NCBI RefSeq assembly: GCF_037975245.1
Contig: NC_092569.1
Location: 2,707,501-2,771,500, forward strand
Source: Apostichopus japonicus
Taxonomy: Eukaryota > Echinodermata > Holothuroidea > Aspidochirotida > Stichopodidae
Direction: 5' to 3'
DNA: 64,000 nt
Shown: positions 33,755-46,019 of the stretch, one piece after another
Numbering within the stretch: position 1 is the stretch's first letter
How the letters are laid out: each line of letters opens with the position of its first letter
Program-made: the position numbers and the translations under genes
The notes under the pieces: model-generated
Seen by the model: only the letters and a program-made list of their open reading frames with translations
Database searches by the model: none
Told to the model about the DNA's origin: nothing

Positions 33755-36700
33755 CTTCTTCTTTTTTTACTATATGCATATTTCTTTTCCAAAGTCGTTT
33801 AAGAGGTTCCCATTACCCGATAATGGAACACGGGCCAGTAATTTGTTTCAACTTTTATAGAGGCAACACTTTTTAACAGAAATCTTTTCCTTTATTTTGT
33901 GTTTTACATATGTTATTTCATATGAATATTTTATCAGTTAATATGAAACTTGATCCTACTATTTAAGAAAATAAAGGTTATTAATAAAGTCTGCTTCCAT
34001 GTTTCCTGTTATCTGCAATGACATCCGCTTTATTATGATTGATCACTATGTATTTAAATCAAATACAATTTACCGGAAAATCTATTTACAAAGAGAGACT
34101 ATAAAACTACGAAAGCTTCTTATTTTTTTTTTATGAACAACAATTATACTAGCAAACTAATTCAAACAAAAGTAGTTTTTTTCGTTTTTTTGGGGGGGGC
34201 AAGGGGGGGGCTTCATCGTATTGATCTATAAATCGTGACAGTTTACAACATCAGATACATCATATTATTTGAAGAATTTCTAAAGAATTGACTATAATTT
34301 ACAAATAATAAAGAATTATTGCAATGGGATCATTTTGTTCCTGTTTTCGTATGAAAATATCTGAGACATTTTGCTAAAGATCTCTTCCTTTTCACGGAAT
34401 TAAGATTTGCGATTCGCAAAAGTAGGAATCGAAAAGTAGAGGAATTGTTATCCTTGGAATTTTCAACTTTTAAGAATATAAGGAAAAAAGAAAGAAGAGG
34501 AATCTCGTAACCTCCAAAAATGACAAGCAAAAATTATCTTTCCTCGACTGACTTTTGTAATTTCGTGGAGGCAAATGGAGGCGAAAAAAAACAGGAAAAT
34601 TAAACTTTCTTCTTGATTACGTTCCACTGACCAAATAATTTCCTAAATCAGGGCAAAAACAGCTGTCGTAGAACTTCAAATACTAAGGAATGAAAGATAT
34701 ATAGCTGGGCCTTAGCTATTCCAAATGTTAATCTCAAGACCATCAAACCAAATTGATACTACTCGTTTTCCAATGTACAAAAACAAAAACAAAACATACT
34801 GTATATGCCAAAGAAATTCTTTTCAAAAGATAATAGCAAAATGGCTGTTATTCTTTTCTACTTTCTAAATAATACATCTCTTACAGCCAATTCCTCTTTA
34901 AAATGGAAGAAAGAATTAAGGTATTCTTAGAAATTACCTCAGGATCTTATCAACTTACTACCTTCATGGAAAAGTTTCAACTAGTTGCTTAAGCTCTGGT
35001 TATATTTTCTTATTTGTTTCAAAAAGGTTTGCTTCTTTTCAAAGATATAAAGAAAAGGTAATGACTGGATAATTCACTCTGCTAGAAAATACAATTTCTA
35101 CCCTCCCTTCCTTGCTACACCCCATCGAATCTTACCAGCACTTTGGGACATTTCTCTAAGCTACACACAGCCTGCAAAACTTTTCCAGGCAATTAAACAT
35201 TTTAAAATAATTAATTTGTAATAGATCATTAAAAAATTAGAACTTTTTCAGTTTTCTTTATACCTTGGTTTCCAATGCTCAACATGTTTGTTTCAGGTCT
35301 TTCAATGATGTCAAAAATGTTACACCAAAACACTGAAAACGATGAGAACATTTTCGGAATTTCAATTCGGATAGTTTTCTAATTTTGCCAAACACAACAG
35401 AATGAAAATAAAAGAAGAATAAAAAAAGGGTGAGAATTCTTGCTTAAATTCGATAATTAGGTCTGTTTAGAAATACAAGAAACAGATTTTTTGTTATTCC
35501 TTTCTAGGAAGAGTAAATAACTCCAAGAGACCTTATTCCATATATGATAAAATAGATAAATATAACTAACACAGAAATGTTATCTATATTTACCAAAATA
35601 ACAACAAAAGGAAATTATAAAACAAAAGATCCCCCCAAAAATTCAGTGGAAGAAAACACTATGAAACTTTAAAAATATTTCTCTGATTTAAACTGAAAAA
35701 GTAATAAAATAAAAATCACATTTATTGTAAAATATTAAGGTTTTCTCCTTCAGACCCCCAACAATACTTCGTAGAACTATTTTATCTCTCTGTTGTTAAA
35801 CTTGCCAAAACTTTCGTACTAAAAAAAAAATTAAGAGGACCTAAAAATTTTCACTAAAAATTGGGCAGGTAATTTAAAATCACAGGTTGGCTTGATAATA
35901 CTTCATTATAAACGCTTGAACTTAAATTTATAAACGTTTTGAGAAAACATTCAAATTTGCTTTAAATGTCAACCTGTTTCTTTTTTTTTTAAACGATCTA
36001 GCTAAAATGAAGTTCTTGGTTTGTCCTGTTGCTCTTTGGCCTGGAAGCATAATGGTTTTGTTTTTTCACTTATTAAGTTTTGCTTGATTATACTTAAAAC
36101 AATAAGCCTCATTGTGACAATGGGTCATTGTAAAGCTGTTTATTTGTTCTAACATTCACTGTGTACGAGCAACGTCTCACGTTCGTTCTGGGACGGAAAT
36201 TTTTCCCGAAAATTCTTCACTCCAAAATTTGTTTCTTGGAGCAGGTCCTTCTAGATGATTTAGGGCAAGAATTCATTTTCTATATTTCTACAGAAACCAA
36301 ATTAAATTGTTATGGAGGCTAAAACAGTGATAGAGTGAAATCTCTTTCAATATCTTTCTTTCTGCTTCCAATTCTCCAGACAATGCTCAAAAATTTCTAA
36401 ATCTCCCAAAAGGGATCAAACTCCCTATAACAATAAAAACCCTGAGTGTAAAATGTTCATTTCTCCCCCCCCCCCCCTCTTTTTTTTGGTTTGTTGAATA
36501 TTTTAATGCTAAGACATTTCTTTACAACATTTAACTATACATGTAATGTAAGTGCCAACAACACACAGCCAAAAAAAAATGTCTTTTATTTGACATAAGA
36601 AGGGATGTGGGAATGTAGAAATCCAATTTTAAATCTTTTGAGTACACTCCTAAAAAAAAACAAAAGAGAATATTAAACTGGAAAGGAAAATCACAGGACT

Positions 36701-36770
36701 CAAAAAATAATTTCTATTTTGTTTCTTGCATAGCTCGAAGAGCGAATTCAAATGCTGAGGTTTGAGGTGA
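33755..36770. other. long non-coding stretch
   Basis: Extremely AT-rich, with no frame over about 66 codons. Homopolymers include G runs near 34190-34208 and a 13-C run (36465-36477). No recognised gene, RNA or transposon. Confidence 0.6.
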
Positions 36771-36779
36771 GAAATTAGA

Positions 36780-37065
36780 AATGGACATAGCTACACGTCT
36801 ATGAAGGAGAGCTTAACGTATGTCCAGAGCAAGTTCCTTCGGCAGCTGCTGCCGGTAGAGAGAGACTTCTCTCGATCTCCTCCTCTCACAGCTGTGGCTG
36901 CTTCATCTTGTCGAGATGAATTAGTTCAGGCTCTTCCAACGAGGAGGGTAACCGAAACATGTCGTAATTAAATCCTCCTCATAACCTTTGATAATTGCAA
37001 ATTTAATTGTCATGTTTAAGCACCGCTATAAAAGAGCTTGAATTTATTTTCTTGTTAATTTCAAC
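36780..37065 (+). promoter_or_regulatory. palindrome-rich candidate enhancer/promoter
   Basis: About 280 bases of richer composition hold several symmetric sites: GGCAGC-T-GCTGCC (36841-36853), the perfect 10-bp palindrome CACAGCTGTG (36887-36896, an E box CANNTG) and TTCATCT-tgtcg-AGATGAA (36902-36920). Homeodomain-type TAATTA/TAATTG cores follow. TATAAAAG, a consensus TATA box, lies at 37027-37034, with 'tcaacc' about 35 bases downstream. A small frame of 25 codons starts at ATG 37072 and stops at 37149. The arrangement is promoter- or enhancer-like; there is no direct proof of transcription. Confidence 0.3.
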
Positions 37066-37149
37066 CTTCGAATGACGACGGAGGAAAAGATGATTATGTT
37101 TTTATATTTCCTTCCGTTCACGATATTAAACTCACATCTCAAAAACTGA

Positions 37150-39145
37150 CCAGAGATATGATACGTACTTTTATTAGCCAACATTTCTATTAAACTTAAA
37201 ATTGTTTACATTGACAGGAAGTAATAATTAAACAAGTACTGTTTTTTTTTTCCTTTAAATACTTTTTATAAATTACTGTTTTTGTTTGATTCAATCTCAC
37301 AAAAACAGGACAAATTTATTTCACTGCACAATATCTACTTAAGAATTTCTTTTTTATCTTTTTATCAAATTTAGTTTAATTCCACCCCCCTTCCCCCCCC
37401 CCAAAAAAACAAGGAACAAAGAAAAGGAGGCTTTGGAGTAGACAGAAGGGGGAAAGCTTAAAAATTAGGGGTACAAATAGAAAAAAATTCCAGTTAGGCT
37501 GGAGAGGTCTAAAAATTCATATTTTTCACGTATTTGCTTTATAGTTTTTGAAATAAGGATATTTGTTGCTAAAGGTACAATTTGCCTCATTTAGAAAATA
37601 TATTTAAACAAAAAAACCAAATAACAAAGATAAATAAACACCCTCTTTGGTCTTTCTCAAACAACATGTTTAACTATTTGAATGCCGGTTCCCATTAATT
37701 TTCTGTTATTTACATTAATTGGAAAAACCTTTCAGATATCACGAACTTGATGGTACGACAAAATACATATTCTGGATGGAGAGAAATAAATACCTTCAAA
37801 TGTATATGAATTAATGTAGGGATATGTAATATCATAACACATTCTGTGAATAGAAATCTTGGTGTTATATACATATTTATATATATATTTTTTTATTTCA
37901 TTAATTTTTTATTTTGGCATGAATAAAATCTCTGATTCGAGTACAGACAATGTAGGCTAATAATTAACATTTCTCGCCTACTATCTAACAAGAAGAGACG
38001 CCGTCTATTGGAATTATTTTCGTACAAAAATAAAAGACGTTAACAATTCGTCGGGGTTTTACATCTACACAGACAGTGGTATATATGTTTTCAGAGGACT
38101 ATTTTCGGGTTTTTCTTTCTCTGTGAGCGTGCGATTGCACTCACCCACTGGATACCTCGGTATGATGACACACCAATTAGCTCGGCCGTATCGGCGACGA
38201 CGCAGAGAGCCTCCTGTCCGTACAGACACTACATCATATCAACGTTGAAAAGCCAGCTTCCCTTTACTAAACTAACTGAAACGCTAACATTTACTTAGCC
38301 TCTTTCTTGTTGATTCTGAATATACCATTGCGTTCGGATTTTATTTTTTCCCCCTCATGTTCCCCCCCTTCAGTATATGGGTTGGATGGCTGATGGTTAC
38401 ATTACAGCACACTGTGTTACAATTAGTCACTGCTACCACTCAATACAAAGTTGTAAATTTTTTTTCTTTTTTTTTTCTTCGGAAAATGGGCAGTTTTTGC
38501 AAATATTTGCTTTAAAGATAAGTTTTAATCCATCCTTTGGGATTAACAGCTATATTAGACCAAAAGATATATATACCCTTCTTATTTTATAGCAGTATTC
38601 CACCTTGTAGGTGGTGCCCCCCAAGATAGTAGACACACACACAAACACACATCAAATAATAAATAGAAAGAAATAATTACAGAAATAAATATATAAATAA
38701 AGAAATAAATAAATAAAAGCAAGAAAGAAAAGAAAAGAAGAAAAAAAAGAGAGAAAAGTTAAGCATGCAAAGAGAAAAAAAAATAGAGGGAAAAAAAATG
38801 ATTAAACTAGAAGAGAAAACTTACATTCAAAATGATGACGACTGGTTGTGAATCCAGTGTCCCATTTGTAGGATCTGCTCACAAAATAAAAGACACATTT
38901 AATCCTTCTTTAAAATAATGCCAAAACCATTCAATTTTTCCCAGCTCTTTTTTTGTTGTTTGTTGTAGTGTGGTGGATATGCTCCGGTCAATAAGTATTA
39001 TGTGTGTGACGTGCGCCACAGAAATGCACTGCACAGTTGTGCAATCAGTAACAACGGTTTGAAGTATGATGATAGCATGAGGAGGGTTTCCTGCCTGGTC
39101 AGCTAGTAGTGTACAGAAGCTAACACGCAACGCAGCCGTAGTAGT
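37150..39145. other. non-coding stretch with simple repeats
   Basis: AT-rich DNA. A C-rich/A-rich junction (37384-37408), an AT patch near 37868-37890, and a long A-rich simple region (38636-38815: CA, AAAT and GAAA units) are visible. A CpG-containing patch at 38120-38225 is the only G+C-richer piece. No recognised gene. Confidence 0.55.
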
Positions 39146-39362
39146 AGCTAGTAGTCTTCGTCTTCGTCTTCTTCTCCTTGTTTCTCTCTTCCTCTTTCTT
39201 CTTCTTGCTCCTGTTGTCACATGGTGAGAACAGCCTCTCTGGATGTAGAGACTTCAGACCAATGATATGCACATAACATTACATGCACTCTACGCAACAA
39301 AACTACGACGACGACGACGAAAGAAGAGGCGGCAAAGAAGAAGAGGAGGAGGATGAGGTCGA
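39146..39362. repeat. pyrimidine and purine tracts in inverted arrangement
   Basis: A CTT/CGT-rich pyrimidine tract (39156-39211) is followed about 100 bases later by a CGA/GAA/GGA-rich purine tract (39307-39358). The two are approximately complementary and could pair or form a triplex. Both contain the trinucleotide CGA or its complement in tandem. The long Arg-rich minus-strand frame here (38879-39220) is a product of the repeat, not a recognised protein. Confidence 0.5.
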
Positions 39363-39471
39363 CAACGGCAGCAGGGAGGACTACGATGGGCAACTCTCCA
39401 AGTCTGAACTTTCAGTTTTTAAGTTGTAAGACGACAACACAGTGTAGAAAACCCACTCGATTATAAACAGT

Positions 39472-39474
39472 ATC

Positions 39475-39507
<33 letters not shown>

Positions 39508-39545
39508 ATACATATACATCTGTATACGTATACACACATACACAC
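39472..39545 (+). repeat. (AT)n/(AC)n microsatellite
   Basis: About 25 bases of perfect TA alternation (39482-39506) grade into 'catacata' and 'cacacata' units. Confidence 0.85.
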
Positions 39546-40600
39546 ATCTACTGTAGCTATCAGGTATATATGTGTATACTTATATCACCGGCTTCATTCC
39601 GATACGTGTCGTCGGTGTTCTTTCCCTCGATATAATTTGTCTTTCTGTCTGGGATCGGTATGGATTGGTGGTAGGAGGTATTCTATTGGGGTACCAAAAA
39701 GGTCAGAGGGGGTGCAGCCGAGGTTTTTACATGTGGGAGTCCCACCAAAGGGTAGACGTAGAAAAAAATTTGAAATGTGCATTTCTTTAAACTAACCCTT
39801 TGCCAGTTGGACTTTTATAATCCTTAAAAAGTGAGAGAAAAAATCAAATTGAAGAAAAAACGTTGTTTCCTCTATTTCTTCCCTTCTCCATTTAATACTG
39901 AAAAAAATTATTTTGCAAACAGTCGAGAAACCAAAAGTCAGGTCAAGAAAGCAAAGGTATCAACTCAGAGAGCATAGGATTATCTTAGTGGTCAAGGTGT
40001 CACTGGGAATTTCTGTGTATTTTAGGAGAAAAACATGGAATATCAACAAAATGCTGTGGGTTTTTTTTTTTTTCACTCTTTGCTATTTCCTTTTCTCCCT
40101 TCTACGTTTCTACGATTTGTGTGTATCAACAGATCGGTATATTGTACTGGAAACCAAATTTAGAACGATGTTTTTTTTTTATCAAAGCAAATTCATACAG
40201 AAAATGACTAGATGAAATAACATACTATAAGCAAAACAACATTTTAAAGAACTACCCCCAAAATAATTGCCCTTCTTTTTAAGTAATTTGTTTTGGACAG
40301 GTGATAATTACAGTACACTTTGTAGTGTAAATTTTGCCCAGAAATTTAATATTAAATACGAAATGTGTTCTTTCACTAGGCTTATTTAAGCTCCCATCAG
40401 GCCATGCACGGCAGAAACTACATATAATTGCAGGTATGGTGCATTTCAATTCCACAGGGAGAAAAAAAACGACATTCGGTAAATATTTTGCTTTAATTGT
40501 ACCGACAAATTGTTTGATATCGTTTGATAATCAATTTTCCCTTTTTTTGGTTTTCATCATTTATGCTTTTGTTTACTTTCCACACTTTTATACCAACTAT
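39546..40600. other. non-coding, nothing recognised
   Basis: Frames up to 100 codons (39913-40215; 40334-40630) have no recognisable domains. T runs occur at 40061-40073 and 40171-40180. Confidence 0.55.
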
Positions 40601-40614
40601 CCTTTTGTTTCATT

Positions 40615-41225
40615 GTTAGAAATGCTTTGATCAATTAGTATTTTGCTCTTGATCATAAATTCCTTTTTGCTAAAACTTTTCTCTCTATCAAATTTTGTTT
40701 TACCACGGATTTCATCTCCATTTTCTCCCTTTTAAATGGAAAATTCTTTTTTGGTGAATGCTCTCGATCTTTCGTCGACGATGTTTTCCCTTAAGTCTGC
40801 ATCATCATCAATGCTTTTGCTGAATACCCTATTTCAATGCTTTTGTCAAATATCTGCTCTCCTTTTAATTTTCACTAGTTGAAAATGCTTTCAATGAATG
40901 CTTCTCTTTCATCAACAATGCTTTCCTAAAATGCTTTCTCATTATCATCAATGCTTTTGTCACACTTTTCTCATGTTTTTATTTTTTTTATCATCAAGTA
41001 GACCATGAATATTTGACCAATATTTTCTTCAAATAAAAACTTTTGGAAATACCATTTTTTTATGAGCAAAGCTTCTCTACAATGCTTTCTCTTTCTTATC
41101 AACAATTCCTTTTGTTGATCGACTTTCTAGCTTTGGCACAATGCTTCCATTGTTTTTATCAGCAATGCCGTCATTACAATCTTTTATCAAAATGATGCTG
41201 TCGTTTTATGCTTTCCCAAGTTTTC
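40615..41225 (+). repeat. recurring 'caatgctt' word, very degenerate repeat
   Basis: The word AATGCTTT, or a one-base variant, recurs about a dozen times over 600 bases (for example 40620, 40810, 40836, 40884, 40897, 40917, 40930, 40950, 41080 and 41142). It is often preceded by 'atcat' or 'tca' and followed by 'tgtc' or 'ctc'. Spacing is irregular (about 13 to 130 bases). It may be the eroded remains of a tandem array or a cluster of binding sites; I cannot tell. Confidence 0.4.
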
Positions 41226-41229
41226 TTTT

Positions 41230-42440
41230 TCAAGGTCATAATAATTACATTTACAGGGTCATCTTACGAGTCGTGACAAGCAACGACCAATAAACTACAA
41301 TCGACCCCCCCCCCAAAAAAAGGAAAGGAGAAAATGTACTGTCATCGCATAGTTGCGAGTAAAATACCAAAAAAGTCTTTAAACAGATTCGACAAGATGC
41401 GATCGATGTCTATATGTACACAGATTATCTAATTAATTAATGAAGTGAAGAATTAGATATACCCCATCATAACAGCAGCCAGCAACCAACAATACCTCCC
41501 CCCCCCCCGACGATTCTTTTATCAAGTTCGCCGATGAAAACTAAACTAACCGTATACCTTTATCCCTATGTTATCTTACTAACAATGATACAACACCACC
41601 TCGCTGTAATACTCGTTATAACAACAACAACAACAAAAAACCAAGAAGAAGATGAAGCAGAAGAAGACGAGGGAGGACGAGGAAGAGGCAGGAGCGAGAG
41701 AAGATGTAGCACATTGTTAGAGATCTGAGCCAGCCAGCCTCCCTGTGTCAGTATCTACCTGACAGTTTATAGTGGAGTAAATCAAAGGGTGTTCCGCTCA
41801 ATGCCGACCTGATAAATGAGTAAATGAGCCGTTTCAATTCCAGTCGCTGCGAGTCTGTACGTTGGCCTCCTGACATTGCGACAGACTTCGTAAGTTGTTG
41901 CGTCTCTCTCTCCGATCATGCTTCAAGGCCAGCCTGTCTGAGAGTGCGGCAAAAGAGAGTTGCGCAGCAGCGAGGTAGTCGACGACGAGAAAAAAAGGAA
42001 TAAGAAAGGGTGTCGAATGTCTGTGACTGAAGCAGAGGTCGCTGCATGTACCGCAAGGTTTTACAGGTCAGAGAAGCCGAGACAAAAGCATCATTATGGA
42101 GCAGCACATGGAAATGTTCCCTTTAGATACATGTAACAGTAGTAGTAGTAGTACTTTGTAGTATTAGTATGGATAAAAATGGAGATGGACATTATAAAGT
42201 GTCTCGGAGATAAAGAGCTGGGATACTAAGAGAGCTGTAAGTCAGGCCAAGGTTGGTTGGTTTACAGCAAATTTAACAAGAAAACAAATAACATGGCCAG
42301 ATATTTACAGTGGTTTATAAGGATTATACTTTATGTCGAGTTCAAGTGGATTTAATTTGGTTTCATATTTTAATTGTCTATTTTATTATTTATAAATTGC
42401 AAAGGGGGTTTTCTTTTAGAAAAAAAGTGATTATAACATT
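41230..42440. other. non-coding stretch with A/G-rich and CpG-bearing patches
   Basis: C runs at about 41306-41315 and 41499-41508, an AAC/GAA-rich patch (41620-41700) and an (AGT)n run (42139-42153). A G+C-richer unique patch at 41830-42085 contains CpG and no recognisable gene. Confidence 0.55.
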
Positions 42441-42447
42441 CCTGGAA

Positions 42448-42621
42448 GTGAATTGAAAGATGAGAGTTATATTCAACCAATTCATATTCTCTGAGTGAAT
42501 TCACGATAGGAGTACATTTCAACCAATATTCCTATCTCGGAGTGAACTTGAAGATAGGATTGTTACTTCAACCAATTCCTACCTTCCTAGAATAAATTAA
42601 AGATAGCTAGGATTTCACATG
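42448..42621 (+). repeat. 47-bp diverged minisatellite, 3.7 copies
   Basis: Units start at 42448, 42495, 42542 and 42590 (lengths 47, 47, 48, then a partial copy). Each starts 'gtgaa', carries 'gataggag'-like sequence near position 11 and 'ttcaaccaat' near position 26, and ends in a 'tcctatctc'-like block. GATAGGA and TCCTATC make a 7-bp stem within the second unit. Divergence between copies shows this is old. Confidence 0.75.
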
Positions 42622-42908
42622 TTAAACAAAATTTAACCATGGATAAGTATCCATGACCTATCCATGACTTCTTTAAACCTCTCTGAAAAGCTTACATGTT
42701 GCCTTGATTTAAGCAAATATGTGGTAATTGGGACATTTTCAAAGCCCCACCCCCCCCACACCCCCTGAAATACACTTATTCTCCTTTAAGTCACTGTTAA
42801 TATGACCTGATATTCCCTACGGTGAACTAACCCCCCCCCCACCCCAAACAGAACCAACATTCTAAACTTCTCTTTACAAATGAAGAGCAAGGAAGAACAA
42901 TATAAAAA

Positions 42909-42976
42909 CTCCTTCATTCCCCCTCAAGCTCCTTCATACCCCCTCAAGCTCCTTCACACCCCCTCAAGATCCTTCC
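42909..42976 (+). repeat. 20-bp minisatellite, three copies
   Basis: Three units of the type CTCCTTCATACCCCCTCAAG (42909-42928, 42929-42948, 42949-42968) differ by single bases; a partial fourth follows. Confidence 0.9.
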
Positions 42977-42979
42977 AGA

Positions 42980-45900
42980 CTCAATTCTGGAGGGTACTCT
43001 CGACAAATCTGCAAGGATCAAGGGACACTTTCGCTAGCTAATTTTCACCAAGGGCCATACCAAACTCGGTTCATCTATGACACATGTACAAAGCAGCTAT
43101 ATGTCACAGATAAATGAGTTAACAGTTTCATTAAGACGGAAAAGATGGTCCCATATTCTCTCGAAAACAATTTCTAGCTTTTCAAATTTACCGGAAGAAG
43201 AAATACGTGAAAAATGGATAGAGTATAATGATGACGTTAACTTTAAAATACCATTACATTGACATAGACTAAAAGATTGTTTCTATTAAAATTCCACAAA
43301 GGAGACAATTCATGTCCTGATTATTTGCAATATGTTTGAGTATAGACAATTGGACCTGACAAGTGAGAGGGGAGGAGCGAGGAGGGGAGGGGGTGATTTT
43401 GGGAGTGGAGGGGGAAGGGGAAGGGGTCAGCCTACAGCTCAGTGTCAATTAGGAGCCTGGGGAAATATATAGGATTTAATGATAATTTATTCTCATTTTC
43501 ATTTTTTACGTAAGGAAAACAAAGACTTCAAGAAGGTGTACTGCATGGTGACATATTTTTCCCTGGGACCCAAACTGGCCCTCCTTGCCACTAAATACAG
43601 GTCTAGTGTCTGACCTGTGCCACAGGTTCTTTACTCTTAGCCAAAATACATAGCTTTCACAAAAATAACAAAAAGGTAAGTCCTGCATGAAATGTATTCT
43701 ACAATAAAAAACAAACAAAAAACAAACCAGCCAGTGCAGCCATGACAAACCTTCTTCCCAAAAATAGAAGAAAAAAAAAACTAGTTGATTTGTTTCCTTT
43801 GTGACAAAGACATATCACCTCTGCCTTAGGTCATCCAAATTTACAGGATAACTTGATTTTTCTTTCCTTTTCGTTTTTATGATTTTTTTTAGGAATTTAC
43901 TCTAAGCATATATATATATATATATATATACAACTCGGAAACAAAAAGAGCTATATACGTCAAACATGTTCAATCGAAATGCTTAGCCAGCCTGCAACAA
44001 AGACAAGCCATCAAGGAAAAGGGCTTTGTTTACTTTAAGAAAAAAAAAGAAAAGTAAAAGGGAAAAAAAAATATCATCACTTTCTTAAAAAAAAAACATC
44101 ACTTCCTTTCCGGTGGTAATGGTCATGTGGACAACTAATGCTGTCCAGTTATCTTAAAATAAATAAAGAATTAATTATGTTGGACTTTTCGCCCCCCGCC
44201 TGAACTGACTGAATGGACAATTTGCAACAAGCTGCTGCCGTTTCATGATGTTTACATCTGGGAACTCAAAACCGTGAAATGACCAATCCGCCATAACTTG
44301 TCCTTGAAGAGAAACATACCATAAATCACACAAACACTGGCTTTTTTCTAGCTGGTTGAATCTCCCAGCTTAATACCATTTTTGTTTATGTGTCAGTGGA
44401 GCGGGACGGAGCAGGTGGCCGTCGACGAAAAAGCAGAGCCTAACATCTTCTGGAACAAAAGGGTTGATCGGCCCAAATCAGAAGGAGGTTTTTTCTTTTC
44501 ATTCCCCTTTTTGGGGTTATACTCACAAAATGAGACATCTCCCAATATGCAAATGAGGCATGCCACTATTCCCAATTATTATTTTTATGATCCTGAATCC
44601 TGCATAAGAGTTGGTTTCAAAAAACCTAAGACTATAACACACTCCCCCACCCCTTCACCCACCCCTTCACCCCCTACTCATTGATAAAATCTTGGATCCA
44701 ATGTTGTTTAATATCTGTTTTTCAATGGGCAAATCCAGTTGAGCCTTTCATTATTAAGCACTGTCAAAAATTATTTTATTTAGCAAGCTGGCAATGGGTT
44801 TTTTTTGGGGGGGGGGCGCTTAAGGGGCCTGAAATATTGATCGTTAACAGGATCTGTCAACTGACTTAATGCAGCCCCTGTTTATTAAATGTAAAAAGGA
44901 TAGCATGTAAGGCAAGATACAAGTCTATACAGACAAATTGAGCGATGATGTTTGCTTTAAAACATAAATTCTCAAGATATTAAGCATACAGTATATTGTC
45001 ACATTACTTCATCATACTTAACAAAGAAGGTTCTCGTCACGGATACTACCAGGATGAAAATATAATACAAATGCTACCAAACTGTCATTTTTCATAACAG
45101 AATCAGTAGACATCTCTGCAATGAGTCATGGACATCACGTTTGTTTCATTTTTTTTAAGTCTTTTAATTCCTTTTATCATAACATCAATTGTTAAGTCAT
45201 TCAATAACCACCCTGCCCGTCCCTCCCCCCCTCCTCCCCAAAGATGGAGACAGATACAGTGGAGAGATATGTTGCCAGATGGAATTTATCCATCCTACTC
45301 TGTATTTTAAACGACATGTTATATTCCACTCAGTAGTTGAAGGGAAGGTCTCAGCCTCTCTGTGTCAATATTAGCGGTCACACGTTAGTTAAGTTGTACG
45401 CAGTATCCGTAGCATTTTCAAACTGTTACATGTTGATTCTAAGCGAGCTGTGCCTCTCGATTTAACTACTTTGCCAATTTTTCATCGATACGGAAGCATA
45501 TTGCCATGCCAGTCAATAAAGCAATCAACGCCCTACCACAAATATATGCTTTGTCATAACCCCGGGTATGATGAAACTGCAGAAACATCAATCAAAACAT
45601 AAAATAAGAGGATAAACGGCCGACCGAGAGAGGAGGTAACCTAAAAGGGTCCCGACGACGAAGACGAGGAGGTCGAGAAACGTCGTTTGACCGCAGCGGC
45701 CGACCAGGGTGACCCAAAGCGCCCGGAGGCTCGTGAAATCTTTTAAAAACAAATCGTCAGACCTCGATTGACCATTAATCGCTCTAGAGATTCAACAAGA
45801 TCAGAGCGCCCCCCATAAATTAGTCTTCCCTCTCCCGCTGGTCATTAAAGAAAGACAAAGAAAAGGAACCTTGGGAACGAGCAGATTTCGTTCCCCATCT

Positions 45901-46015
45901 TGACGTTTTCATCCAACTCTCTCATCTTTCTCCGTCTCTTTCTTCTTCTTCTCTCTCTGATTGATCAACATCAGATTTGGAAAGTTTCCCCCCAAAAAAT
46001 AATGGCCGCCTCTGA
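42980..46015. other. non-coding stretch
   Basis: No recognised gene. Contents are a G-rich tract with G-quadruplex potential (43369-43428), a (TA)n run (43909-43931), A-rich tracts at 44040-44100 and a C-rich patch (44641-44676). CpG-rich DNA at 45615-45730 contains 'cggccgacc' twice (45617 and 45697). A 61-codon frame (43077-43262) and a 100-codon frame (44382-44684) read as mixed-composition peptides but match no family I know. Confidence 0.5.
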
Positions 46016-46019
46016 CGTT

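Noticed and set aside
38879-39220. Arg-rich 113-codon minus-strand ORF
   Set aside because: The Arg run comes from the CTT/CGT pyrimidine tract read backwards, and the rest has no recognised domain.
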